A program made the translations under genes and the position numbers. Source: Arthrobacter sp. ISL-72 (GTDB taxonomy: Bacteria > Actinomycetota > Actinomycetes > Actinomycetales > Micrococcaceae). Taken from it: DNA of 64,000 bases. This document shows positions 33,190-41,787 of this stretch, piece after piece (position 1 is the stretch's first letter; every line of letters begins with the position of its first letter). The notes below the pieces were generated by a model that worked only from the letters and a program-made list of their open reading frames with translations, did no database searches and was not told the origin of the DNA. The stretch is taken from positions 57,083 through 121,082 of the forward strand of contig NZ_JAGGPP010000016.1 of assembly GCF_018613755.1 (NCBI RefSeq), written 5' to 3'.

Positions 33190-34392
33190 ATGAGTGGTGG
33201 GGATCCGGAGGGCGACTGGGACGCTCTCCATCTCGAGGAATTGTTGAGCGTTGGGGATCTGCTCTGCCTGGAGATCCTGGGCACGCAGTTCGCCATCCGT
33301 TGGGGCAGTTCAGTGACAGCGGAGCAGCAGCAGCACATGCGCTCGGCCTGGGCGCGCTGTGCCGGCAGCGGTGCACCTGCCATCCCGCCGCTGCCCAAGC
33401 AGCCCACCGAGTCCGAGCCGTTCTCCGCCTCCGTCGCGTATTTGTCACAGACGTACGACGGCGGCACGCTGGCACTGCAAGCCGCCTCGTTTGAGGAGCT
33501 GGCTGAGAACCTTACCTCCCGGCTCACCGTCGCGGCCATCCTGGAGAACGCCGGCGAGCTCATGATGCTGCACGCGTGCGGAGTGGCGTCTCGGGAGACG
33601 GGAGCCGTGGCGGCGCTCGTGGCCAAGTCCGGCACCGGAAAAACGACCGCAGCCTCGGTGCTGGCCCAGACCTACGGGTATGTCTCGGACGAAACCGTGG
33701 CAATCGGGCCGGACGGTTCGGTGGTTCCCTACCCCAAGCCGCTGTCCGTGAATCAGGAGCCGGGGGAACCCAAGCGCCAGGTGGGCCCGGACGAGCTGGG
33801 CCTCCAGCCGGCACCGCCCAAGCCGTTCCTGCAGTCGATCGTGCTCCTGGACAGGGTTGAGGCGGACTACCCGGCAGCCCCCGTCCTCCGCCAGCTGCCC
33901 CTGGCGGACGCATTGCTGGCGCTCATCCCGGATTCCTCCTCGCAGGCTGAAGTCGATGAGCCGCTGCAGTCGCTGTGCCGCCTGATCGACTTCGTCGGAG
34001 GAGTATGGCAGGTCACCTATTCCGAGGCCGCGGACCTGCCGGAGGCGCTGGAACCGCTGTTCCGGAAGCGCCGCCGTTCCCGGCCGAGGTGGGCGGCACC
34101 GGAGATGGAAACCCAGGCCGGCCCCATCCCGAACGGCTGGTTACGGCGGGTCCAGCCGAAGGATGCCGTGATTGTCGACGGCGATCTGCTGGTGATGCTG
34201 GACACGGAGATCGTGCGGCTGAGCGGGATCGGCCCGGCCCTCTGGGAGGCCGCCGCCACCGCTGTCCCGCTGGATGAACTGGCAGAAAAAGTAGGCGACG
34301 TGCACGGCCGGACGGAGGGTTACCAGGCCGCCGTCGGGGTGGCCGTGGAGCAGCTCATCGCGAAATCAATCTTGGAACCGGGCGGCGAGTAG
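33190..34392 (+). CDS. HprK-like serine kinase fused to a C-terminal PqqD-like domain
   Basis: A 400-residue protein. The P-loop AKSGTGKTTAASVL is at 145-158, and YVSDETVAIGPDG (164-176) is the HprK-type acidic strand after it. From about 316 a PqqD-like domain begins (AVIVDGDLLVMLDTEIVRLS, then GPALWEAAATAVPLDELAE). No HPr or phosphotransferase gene is near, so a role other than sugar regulation is likely: phosphorylating a peptide or protein recognised by the PqqD parts. The first 120 residues are of unknown fold. It lies 33 nt after the PqqD-like gene. Confidence 0.8.
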   Translation: MSGGDPEGDWDALHLEELLSVGDLLCLEILGTQFAIRWGSSVTAEQQQHMRSAWARCAGSGAPAIPPLPKQPTESEPFSASVAYLSQTYDGGTLALQAASFEELAENLTSRLTVAAILENAGELMMLHACGVASRETGAVAALVAKSGTGKTTAASVLAQTYGYVSDETVAIGPDGSVVPYPKPLSVNQEPGEPKRQVGPDELGLQPAPPKPFLQSIVLLDRVEADYPAAPVLRQLPLADALLALIPDSSSQAEVDEPLQSLCRLIDFVGGVWQVTYSEAADLPEALEPLFRKRRRSRPRWAAPEMETQAGPIPNGWLRRVQPKDAVIVDGDLLVMLDTEIVRLSGIGPALWEAAATAVPLDELAEKVGDVHGRTEGYQAAVGVAVEQLIAKSILEPGGE

Positions 34393-34420
34393 CCGCCAAC
34401 GAAGTGTGGAAGGAACCACC

Positions 34421-36016
34421 ATGAGCGTCACCACTGCGGCCGGCGGAGAAGCACCCGCGGGCCTGGACCTGGCCGACTACCTGCGGGTGGTCCGGGTGTA
34501 CTGGAAAGCGATCATCGCCTTCACCCTGCTGGCCACGCTGACGGCGTTCGGCTGGACGGTGCTGCAGCCGAAGATCTACTCCTCCGATTCCAGCGGCATT
34601 GTGGTGACGCCGGGCTCCGACAACGTGAGCCTTTCACTGGCCGGTGACAGCCTGGCCAAGGCGAAGGTCAAGAACTACGAGTCCGTGGCCAAGTCCCGGC
34701 TGGTGGCCGACCGGGTCATCGCCTCCCTCGGCCTGAAGACGACGGCGGACGCGCTGCTTGGCACCATCAGCGTGAAGGTTCCGCTGGACACCGCCGAGAT
34801 CCGCGTGACCGCCCAGTCGCCTGATCCTGCGACGGCCCAGCGCGTGGCAGACGCCTGGGTCAACGGCCTGGCTGCCCAGGTGGAAGCGATCGAAACAGCG
34901 ACCCCCGCCGGTTCGGCAGGAACAGCCGCCGTAACGCCCGACGCCGGAACTTCCGCCGGATCCTCCGCCGTCGCTGACGCCCCGGCAGCGGTTCCTTCCG
35001 CGGTCAGGGTCCTCCCGCTGGGCAAGGCCGTGCTTCCCACCAGCCCGGTTTCCCCCAACGTCAAGCTCACCCTGGCCCTCGGGGCACTCGTGGGCCTGGC
35101 CCTCGGAGTGGCCTACGCGCTGGTCCGCAGGCACCTGGACCGCCGCATCCGCAACGCCGGAGAAATCGAGCGCCTCTTCGAGGTCCCCGTGATCGGCACC
35201 CTCCCAGTCGACCACCGCCTGGACGGCAGGAGCACCGTCCTGGAGGCCGGAGCGTCCGTGCAGCTCCACGACGCAGCCGCCGGCAGCGCGATGGCCGAGG
35301 CCCTCCGGGAACTGCGGACCAACCTCAGCTTCCTTGACGTGGACCAGCCGCCGCGGATCATCGTGGTTACCAGCTCCCTGCAGGCGGAAGGCAAGTCCAC
35401 TGTGACGGCCAACCTGGCGGTCACCATGGCGGCCGCGGGAGAGAACGTCGTAGTGGTCGACGGCGACCTCCGCCGGCCCACACTGGTGGACGTGTTCAAC
35501 CTGGTTCCGGGAGTCGGGGTCACCGACGTGCTGACCGGCACCGCTGAACTGGAGGACGTCCTCCAGCCGTGGGGTGCCCTGCCCAACCTGTCCGTGCTCG
35601 GCTCCGGCCGCATTCCGCCGAACCCCAGCGAGCTGCTGGGCTCGCGGGCCATGAAGAACATGCTCAACGCACTGGCCCAGAATGCAACGGTCCTGATTGA
35701 TGCCCCGCCGCTGCTTCCGGTCACGGACGCCGCCGTGCTGTCCCGCGTTGCTGACGGAGCCATCGTGGTGATCCGCACGGGCAAGACCACCCAGGAGCAG
35801 CTGGAACAGTCCCTGGGCAACCTGGAAAAGGTCAAGGGCCGCATCCTGGGAGCCGTCCTCAACTACGTGCCCACCAGCGGATCCGACGCCTCCTCGTACT
35901 ACGGGACCTACACGTCGGCGCCGGAATCGATCTCAGTGCCCGACCCCGCAGCAGTACCCGACCCCGCAGCCCTGCCGGAACCCGCGCTCGCCGGCGGCCG
36001 CCGGGTCCGGGAGTAG
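34421..36016 (+). CDS. Wzz-type chain-length protein fused to BY-type tyrosine kinase
   Basis: A 531-residue protein; ATG at 34421 follows GGAAGG. The Wzz domain starts ADYLRVVRVYWKAIIAFTLL, with a first membrane helix at about 29-47 and a second around 213-234 (LTLALGALVGLALGVAYALV). The kinase part has Walker A TSSLQAEGKSTVTANLAV, Walker A' VVVVDGDLRRP and Walker B VLIDAPPLLPVTDA. The C-terminal tyrosines are few (SSYYGTYT) compared with typical Tyr clusters. It regulates polysaccharide export length through autophosphorylation. Here it lies in the HprK operon rather than in the polymer locus at 50-63.7 kb. Confidence 0.9.
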   Translation: MSVTTAAGGEAPAGLDLADYLRVVRVYWKAIIAFTLLATLTAFGWTVLQPKIYSSDSSGIVVTPGSDNVSLSLAGDSLAKAKVKNYESVAKSRLVADRVIASLGLKTTADALLGTISVKVPLDTAEIRVTAQSPDPATAQRVADAWVNGLAAQVEAIETATPAGSAGTAAVTPDAGTSAGSSAVADAPAAVPSAVRVLPLGKAVLPTSPVSPNVKLTLALGALVGLALGVAYALVRRHLDRRIRNAGEIERLFEVPVIGTLPVDHRLDGRSTVLEAGASVQLHDAAAGSAMAEALRELRTNLSFLDVDQPPRIIVVTSSLQAEGKSTVTANLAVTMAAAGENVVVVDGDLRRPTLVDVFNLVPGVGVTDVLTGTAELEDVLQPWGALPNLSVLGSGRIPPNPSELLGSRAMKNMLNALAQNATVLIDAPPLLPVTDAAVLSRVADGAIVVIRTGKTTQEQLEQSLGNLEKVKGRILGAVLNYVPTSGSDASSYYGTYTSAPESISVPDPAAVPDPAALPEPALAGGRRVRE

Positions 36017-36024
36017 GTGCCGCC

Positions 36025-36963
36025 ATGCAGAAGCCGGCCGATGAAACGCAGCTGAGCATTCCCGAAGCCGTGCTCCTGGGCCATGCCCTGGTGGCACGGG
36101 TGGCGGACAGCCTGGGCATCCGGGCGTTCTTCATCAAGGGGCCGGCGAGTGTGATCCAGGGGCTCCGCCTGCCGAAGATTTCCACCGACGTGGATGTCCT
36201 GGTGTCACCGGCGGACCTTGGCCTGCTGCTCGCGAGCCTGCACGAACGTGGTTGGCGTGAACGCACGGCCGACGCGGACGTCAGCGTGTTCCCCAAACAT
36301 TCGGTCACGGTGAATCATCCGTCCTGGCCGTGCCACATCGACATCCATTTCCGGTTTCCGGGAATGGAAAGGGACCCGGCTCGTTCCTTCGAAGCCATGT
36401 GGGCACGCACGGAAACCCTCGAACTTGCAGGGCAGGAGGTGCGGATTCCGTCGAAGGCGCTGGGAATCGCACTTCTTGCCCTGCATGCCCTCCGGGCCCC
36501 CCACCTGCAGGCCTCCCGTCAGGAACTCACGTTCCTGAGCGATCTGACGGAACGGGATTCGCTTACGGCCACCCTTGTGGAGATCGCGGAGGCCACGGAC
36601 GCACTGGCCGCGCTGCGGCCGTTCCTCGAGGAACTGGTGACGGGTACGACGACGGTGCTGCCGCCGTCGTTCGAGTGGCCGGTGCCGTCCACGGAGTGGC
36701 GGAACCGCCTGTTCACCAGGGAACCGGGCAGCGCACGGATTATTGCCCTCCTGCAGGCACCGCTGCGGGACAGGCCGCGGATGCTTCGCAGTGCGCTGCT
36801 CCCGCCGGACACCGTCTATCTGTCACAGGACCCCTACGCCGACCTGTCTCCAAAGGGCCGGCTCCGGGCCTACACCGCGAGGTGGGCGCGGTTCCTGCGC
36901 TCGGCCCCGCGGCTGGTGAAGGACCTGGCTGCCCACCGGAAGAGCCGCCAAGCAGGCGGCTGA
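36025..36963 (+). CDS. Nucleotidyltransferase-fold protein (NTP_transf_5-like)
   Basis: A 312-residue protein 8 nt after the BY-kinase gene. AFFIKGPASVIQGLRLPKIS followed by TDVDVLVSP is the pol-beta-type nucleotidyltransferase core with the D-x-D pair, and HIDIHFRFPGM supplies a third acidic residue. Such proteins accompany PqqD and HprK-like kinases in peptide-modification clusters and HPr-rel-A type loci. The rest is helical, with RFLRSAPRLVKDLAAHR near the end. The nucleotide acceptor is unknown. Confidence 0.78.
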   Translation: MQKPADETQLSIPEAVLLGHALVARVADSLGIRAFFIKGPASVIQGLRLPKISTDVDVLVSPADLGLLLASLHERGWRERTADADVSVFPKHSVTVNHPSWPCHIDIHFRFPGMERDPARSFEAMWARTETLELAGQEVRIPSKALGIALLALHALRAPHLQASRQELTFLSDLTERDSLTATLVEIAEATDALAALRPFLEELVTGTTTVLPPSFEWPVPSTEWRNRLFTREPGSARIIALLQAPLRDRPRMLRSALLPPDTVYLSQDPYADLSPKGRLRAYTARWARFLRSAPRLVKDLAAHRKSRQAGG

Positions 36964-37021
36964 CCGCCGTCGGGCTTCACACGGCTAAACCTCACGCCGT
37001 CGGACCTCGCGCCGTCGGGCG

Positions 37022-37630
37022 TCACTTCCGCCTGGGCGCGGGCCGCCGTAACGCCCTCACCGTCAGCGCCCTCACGGCAGCCACGGCACCCAGTCCCGCC
37101 AGTACCCACGGTCCGGCCACCAGGACCGGATCGATCCACTGGTGGCTGACGTCGGCGCGCCGTTTGCCCGCCCGGGAGCGGAAGCCGTGGCGGGTGAACT
37201 CGCTGAGCACCCCGGTTTCCGTCAGGGGGTTGTCCGGGTGCAGGGTGGCCAGGGAACGCAGGTGGTGTTCCCAGGCGTCCACCCGGTCGGCGGCGATCAG
37301 CAGCAGCCAGTGTGCGGCACGTGCCTCGCTGTACTTCTTATAGGCGTACTTCCGGATGGCCCCCGAGGCGCCCTTCGGCGGCGTCGAGGTTCCGAAAACC
37401 GGCGGCAAAATCGCATGCTCAATGGAGCGTTCCCGGGGCCACTTCTCCTGCTGGCGCTCCGGGAAATCCCAGTGCGCGCCGGTCTCGATGCCCGGGTGCT
37501 CGCGCGGGAAGGAGGGCCGGTCCTTCGGATCGAGGTCCGCGCCCCAGCCCGGAATACGCGCCATCAGGGCCGCTGCGGATTCCTTGGGCATGGGCTTGCC
37601 CGCCGTGTAAGGCGATGCTGGCTCAGTCAT
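37022..37630 (-). CDS. Conserved hypothetical protein, 202 aa, one C-terminal membrane segment
   Basis: The product begins MTEPASPYTAGKPMPKESAA and has a basic, Trp-containing middle (AIRKYAYKKYSEARAAHWLL). A single hydrophobic segment near the end (DPVLVAGPWVLAGLGAVAAV) is followed by an Arg-rich tail. It lies 27 nt downstream of the alcohol dehydrogenase gene on the same strand and is probably co-transcribed with it. I recognise no enzymatic motif. A short imperfect repeat (CGCCGTCGG three times) fills the gap between its stop and the preceding convergent gene. Confidence 0.65.
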   Translation of the reverse strand: MTEPASPYTAGKPMPKESAAALMARIPGWGADLDPKDRPSFPREHPGIETGAHWDFPERQQEKWPRERSIEHAILPPVFGTSTPPKGASGAIRKYAYKKYSEARAAHWLLLIAADRVDAWEHHLRSLATLHPDNPLTETGVLSEFTRHGFRSRAGKRRADVSHQWIDPVLVAGPWVLAGLGAVAAVRALTVRALRRPAPRRK

Positions 37631-37657
37631 GGTGCTCTTCCCTTCAGTCAGCGGTCT

Positions 37658-38806
37658 TCAGTCTGCGGTGGAGATGATGAGCGGCTTGATGCAGCCATCC
37701 AGCTTTGCGGAGAACATGTGGTACCCCTCGGCGATATGCTCCAGCGGGACGTGGTGGGTCACGATGTCGCTGGGCTTGAGGTACCCGTTCCGGATGTGTT
37801 CAAAGAGCCGCGGCCACTGCCGTTTCACCGGACACTGGTTCATCCGCAGCGTCAGGCCCTTGTTCACGGCGTCGCCGAACTTCACAGCGGTGAAAATCGG
37901 CCCGTAGGCGCCCACCACGGACACCGTTCCGCCTTTGCGGACGGAATCGATCGCCCAGTTCAGGGCCACCGGCGATCCGCCCTGCAGCTTCAGTTTCGTC
38001 GCGGTCACGTGCTGGAGGAAGTTTCCGTCCGCTTCGGCGCCCACCGCGTCAATCACGACGTCGGCGCCCAGGTAGTCGGTGGCTTTCTTCAGGTGCACCA
38101 CGATGTCGCCGTACTCGGCGAAGTTGTACGTCTCGGCATGGGCAAAGGTCCGGGCCTTCTCGAGCCGGTACTCCAGATGGTCGATCACGATCACCCGGCC
38201 GGCCCCCATCAGCCAGGCGGATTTCGCGGCGAACAGGCCCACCGGGCCGGCCCCGAACACCACCACGGTGTCGCCTTCCACGATGTCGCCGAGCTGCGCG
38301 CCGAAGTAGCCGGTGGGCAGGGCGTCGGTGAGCAGCACGGCGTCCACTTCGTCCATCCAGTCCGGGATCTTTGACGGCCCCACGTCCGCAAAGGGGACCC
38401 GGACGTATTCGGCCTGGCCGCCGTCGTACCCTCCGCAGGTGTGGGAGTAGCCGTAGATGCCGCCCACCGCCGTCGCATTCGGGTTCACGTTGTGGCAGTT
38501 CGAGAACAGGCCGCGGGAGCAGAAGTAGCAGGACCCGCAGTACACGTTGAACGGGACCATCACGCGGTCGCCCACCGCCAGGTTCTGAACCGAGGAGCCC
38601 ACGTCGTGGACCACGCCCACGAACTCGTGTCCGAACGTCATCCCCACCCGGGTGTCGGGCATCATGCCGTGGTAGAGGTGCAGATCGGAGCCGCAGATCG
38701 CCGCCGTGGTGACGCGCACAATGGCGTCGTTCGGGTGCTCGATGGGCGGGATGTCTTTTTCTTCGACCCGGATTTTGTACGGGCCGCGGTAAACCATTGC
38801 ACGCAT
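37658..38806 (-). CDS. Zinc-dependent alcohol dehydrogenase (glutathione-independent formaldehyde dehydrogenase-like)
   Basis: A 382-residue MDR dehydrogenase. Catalytic zinc ligands appear in CGSDLHLYHG and GHEFVG; the structural zinc Cys set is CGSCYFCSRGLFSNC. The NAD-binding Rossmann motif is VVVFGAGPVGLFAAKSA. Insertions such as YGYSHTCGGYDGGQAEYVR are typical of the clade that includes formaldehyde dismutase-like enzymes in actinobacteria. The substrate is likely an alcohol or aldehyde. A gap of 243 nt with no identifiable feature precedes it. Confidence 0.9.
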   Translation of the reverse strand: MRAMVYRGPYKIRVEEKDIPPIEHPNDAIVRVTTAAICGSDLHLYHGMMPDTRVGMTFGHEFVGVVHDVGSSVQNLAVGDRVMVPFNVYCGSCYFCSRGLFSNCHNVNPNATAVGGIYGYSHTCGGYDGGQAEYVRVPFADVGPSKIPDWMDEVDAVLLTDALPTGYFGAQLGDIVEGDTVVVFGAGPVGLFAAKSAWLMGAGRVIVIDHLEYRLEKARTFAHAETYNFAEYGDIVVHLKKATDYLGADVVIDAVGAEADGNFLQHVTATKLKLQGGSPVALNWAIDSVRKGGTVSVVGAYGPIFTAVKFGDAVNKGLTLRMNQCPVKRQWPRLFEHIRNGYLKPSDIVTHHVPLEHIAEGYHMFSAKLDGCIKPLIISTAD

Positions 38807-39049
38807 GCTTGCCGCCTTTGGAAGCTGGCCGGCGGTGCTGCGGGTCCGCTAAAAACGGGAACCCAACCCCGCTGCTTGAGGTTCCACCGCGTTGCTCAAG
38901 GCTTCCACCTGAGGCAGGCAAGGTCAAGGGTCTGCCGCTGGTTAAGCCGCCGGTGCCGTCCAGGGCGCTTAGGGATTCCGACGGCGGGTAAGGAACAGGG
39001 TAGGAGGTCCACCGGACGAAGCTGCACTAAACGAAAGGGGAGCGGAACA

Positions 39050-39604
39050 TTGCCACGGAAAAGCTACACCTCGCCGGCCACTCCGCCAGCGGCCGCCCCG
39101 GCCGTCGCCCCGGCCGCTGCGCCGGCCTTTGTGTTCGGGATGGGCATCGGCGGCTTTGTGGACGGCATCGTCCTGCACCAGCTGCTGCAGTGGCACCATA
39201 TGCTGAGCCGCACGGAAAGCGGCGACACCAAAACCGTGGCCGGCCTTGAACTGAACACCCTGGCGGACGGTCTGTTCCACAGCGCCATGTGGGTCCTGGT
39301 ACTCGCGGCGGCCGTCCTCACCGTGCGAGCACGCCGGCAGGGACGGCTGTCCCCGCGCTGGAATTTCCACGCCGGATTGGTCCTGTGCGGCTGGGGTGTC
39401 TTCAACGTCGTCGAAGGTCTGGTCAACCACCAGCTGCTCGGAATCCACCATGTGCGGGACGATCTGGGCGGTCCGCCGGGATGGGATCTCGCATTCCTGG
39501 GCCTGAGCCTGGTGCTCATCGCGGCCGGGTGGTCTCTGTACCGCACCGGCAAAACGCTGGAAATAGCAGCACCGGTGGCGCAAGCTGATAAGCAGGCTGA
39601 TTAG
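39050..39604 (+). CDS. DUF2243 family membrane protein
   Basis: TTG at 39050, behind AAGGGGAGC, gives 184 residues beginning MPRKSYTSPATPPA. Four hydrophobic segments are visible. GFVDGIVLHQLLQWHHMLS and NVVEGLVNHQLLGIHHVR are the His-rich DUF2243 signatures and could bind metal or haem. The larger frame from 38441 is antisense to the alcohol dehydrogenase and was rejected. No function is known for the family. It precedes the YbdK ligase by 76 nt. Confidence 0.82.
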   Translation: MPRKSYTSPATPPAAAPAVAPAAAPAFVFGMGIGGFVDGIVLHQLLQWHHMLSRTESGDTKTVAGLELNTLADGLFHSAMWVLVLAAAVLTVRARRQGRLSPRWNFHAGLVLCGWGVFNVVEGLVNHQLLGIHHVRDDLGGPPGWDLAFLGLSLVLIAAGWSLYRTGKTLEIAAPVAQADKQAD

Positions 39605-39680
39605 ATTCCGCAGCCGGGAACGGCGCCGCAACCGCTGACCTGCCTTTGGGACGCGCTTACGCCGGGGGAGGACGACGACC

Positions 39681-40859
39681 ATGAACAGGTCAGGAACGGA
39701 ACGCACCAGGGGCGCTACCGCCAGCACCGACTGGCGTCCGCGGACGTTCGGCATCGAGGAGGAGCTGCTCCTTGTCAGTCCCGCCACGGGGGAGGCCGTT
39801 CCCAGTGCCGGCGAAGTCCTCGGGGGATACAAGCGGCCGGCGGACCCGGCCTCCGTGCCCGTGCTGACGGCCGAGTTCCAGCAGGAGATGATCGAGGTGG
39901 TCACCCCGCCGCATTCCACGATGGCCGGGCTGGAAGCGGACATCGTTGCGGGACGGGCCATCGCCGACGCCGCCGCCCGGGACGTGGGGGTCCGCGCCGC
40001 TGCCCTGGCCACCTCCCCGCTTCCCTGCGATCCGCATCCGGTCAGGCTCCGGCGCTTCGCGGCCATGGCTGAGGAGTACGGGCTGACAGCCAGGGAGCAG
40101 CTCACGTGCGGCTGCCACATCCACGTTTCCGTGAACTCGCCGGAAGAGGCCGTGGGCGTCCTGGACCGGGTCCGCGTCTGGCTGCCGGTGCTGAGCGCAC
40201 TGAGTGCCAACTCGCCGTTCTGGCACGGGCGGGACAGTGGCTACGCCAGCTACCGGTCGCAGGTCTGGAGCAGGTGGCCCTCCGCGGGGCCACTGGACAT
40301 CCTCGGTTCTCCGGAGGCCTACCACCAGCTGGTGCATGACATGGTGAGCACCGGCGTCGTTATGGATGAGGGCATGGTGTACTTCGATGCCCGGCTGTCC
40401 CGGCACTATCCAACGGTGGAAATGCGGATAGCGGACGTCTGCCTTCGACCGGAGAACACCGTGCTCCTGGCGGGCATCGCGCGGGCGCTGGTGGAGACGG
40501 CGGCGAGGGAGTGGCAGGAAGGCGTGCCGCCGGTGGACGTACCGGCCGCCCTGCTGCGGCTGGCGAGCTGGAAGGCGGGACGCTGGGGGCTCCGGGGTGA
40601 GCTGCTGGACCCGGTCAGCCACCGGCCGGTGCCTGCCGTGGAAGTGGTGAACGCGCTCCTCCATCACATCAGGTACGCCCTGGACGACGCCGGGGACCTG
40701 CGGCGGACCGAAGAGCTGACCGACCAGCTGCTGTCCGCCGGCACCGGTGCCACGCGGCAGCTGGAAGTCCTCCACCGCACCGGGGGCCTTGAGGACGTGG
40801 TTGCCGACGCCGTCAACTGCACGGTGTGGGTCCCGGCGCCCGCCGGCGAGGCGGGCTAG
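39681..40859 (+). CDS. Carboxylate-amine ligase, YbdK/GCS2 type
   Basis: A 392-residue protein of the glutamate-cysteine ligase 2 family. FGIEEELLLVSP carries the ATP/Mg acidic cluster, EFQQEMIEVVTPPHS follows, and CGCHIHVSV and HYPTVEMRIADVCL are the later family motifs. YbdK-type enzymes show weak gamma-glutamylcysteine ligase activity; in actinobacteria they are often not the mycothiol enzyme. It is monocistronic and convergent with the FetB-like gene. Confidence 0.9.
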   Translation: MNRSGTERTRGATASTDWRPRTFGIEEELLLVSPATGEAVPSAGEVLGGYKRPADPASVPVLTAEFQQEMIEVVTPPHSTMAGLEADIVAGRAIADAAARDVGVRAAALATSPLPCDPHPVRLRRFAAMAEEYGLTAREQLTCGCHIHVSVNSPEEAVGVLDRVRVWLPVLSALSANSPFWHGRDSGYASYRSQVWSRWPSAGPLDILGSPEAYHQLVHDMVSTGVVMDEGMVYFDARLSRHYPTVEMRIADVCLRPENTVLLAGIARALVETAAREWQEGVPPVDVPAALLRLASWKAGRWGLRGELLDPVSHRPVPAVEVVNALLHHIRYALDDAGDLRRTEELTDQLLSAGTGATRQLEVLHRTGGLEDVVADAVNCTVWVPAPAGEAG

Positions 40860-40913
40860 CGCCAGCGCGACGCCGTCCGGCCACCGGCCATCGGCGCTTC
40901 GGCGACCGCGAGC

Positions 40914-41660
40914 TTAGAGCGGTTCGGGGCGCACCCGGACGGCACCAAGGGAGCGAATGAGTGCGACGGCGGTGATGGAGCCGGCCGCCATGATGGATGC
41001 CAGGACCACCACCTGGAACCGGCCCGCCTCAAGCGGCGATGCACCGCCGAAGATGGCGCCCACGAACGCGCCGGGAAGGGTGACCAGGCCGGTGGTTTTG
41101 GTCTGGTCGGTGCTGGGGATCAGGGCGCTGTGCACCGACTGGCGGGCCTGCATGAGGGTGGCCCTGCGCGCGGTTGCCCCCAGCGCCAGCCATCCTTCCA
41201 CCTGGTCCCACTGCTCGCGGACGGCTTCGAAGAAGCGGCGCCCGGCAAGGACGGCGATGCTCATGCTGTTGCCGATCACGATGCCGCCGATGGCCAGGAC
41301 GTAGCGCGGACTGAACTCGATGGCCCCGGTGCCGAACACCACGGCGAGCGTCACACAGATGCCGGCGGCCATGGTGGCGGCCACCGCGCCGAACCGCTGC
41401 CAGGACCAGACCAGCCGACGCGCTGCCGTTACGGTGGCCACGGTGAACATCACCAGCAGCGCCAGTCCAACCCAGACCGGGTCGGTGATGATGCCGCCCA
41501 GCACCAGGCTGATGAGCGCCAGCTGGACGGCACCGCGAAGGATCGCCGCGGCCGGTGCCAGGAACTGCGGCGTACGCGAACCCCAGAGTGCTGCCACGGT
41601 GAGGAGGATCAGGATGGCGAGGGCCGCGAAGGTGGGTGCCTGGGCGGCGAGGAAGGCCAT
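40914..41660 (-). CDS. FetB-like (UPF0014) ABC transporter permease
   Basis: A 248-residue protein with about seven membrane segments. GGIVIGNSMSIAVLAGRRF and LMQARQSVHSALIPSTDQ followed by LPGAFVGAIFGGASPLEAG are highly characteristic of the FetB/YbbM family, linked in enterobacteria to iron export under oxidative stress. The usual ATPase partner (FetA) is not adjacent in this window. It is divergent from paaA, separated by the paa promoter. Confidence 0.85.
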   Translation of the reverse strand: MAFLAAQAPTFAALAILILLTVAALWGSRTPQFLAPAAAILRGAVQLALISLVLGGIITDPVWVGLALLVMFTVATVTAARRLVWSWQRFGAVAATMAAGICVTLAVVFGTGAIEFSPRYVLAIGGIVIGNSMSIAVLAGRRFFEAVREQWDQVEGWLALGATARRATLMQARQSVHSALIPSTDQTKTTGLVTLPGAFVGAIFGGASPLEAGRFQVVVLASIMAAGSITAVALIRSLGAVRVRPEPL

Positions 41661-41711
41661 GACGCCAGCTTAGGGCCTTCCCATCCCACTCGCGGATAAC
41701 CCTGCGCACGC

Positions 41712-41760
41712 TTGACGCATCTCGCGGCTTCCGCATATCCTGAACGAACGGTCGGTAATT
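41712..41760 (+). promoter_or_regulatory. paaABCDE promoter with PaaR-like operator
   Basis: TTGACG (41712-41717), 18 nt, then TATCCT (41736-41741). The operator-like TGAACGAACGGTCGGTAATT follows at 41741-41760, overlapping the predicted transcription start. The paaIK promoter has the same geometry. Confidence 0.72.
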
Positions 41761-41787
41761 ATTTATCGGATATGCATAGGAGCAACC

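Noticed and set aside
32216..34392. Lasso peptide biosynthetic cluster
   Set aside because: PqqD-like and kinase genes are present, but the asparagine-synthetase-like cyclase and transglutaminase-like protease are absent, and the small protein has a Tat signal rather than a lasso precursor pattern.
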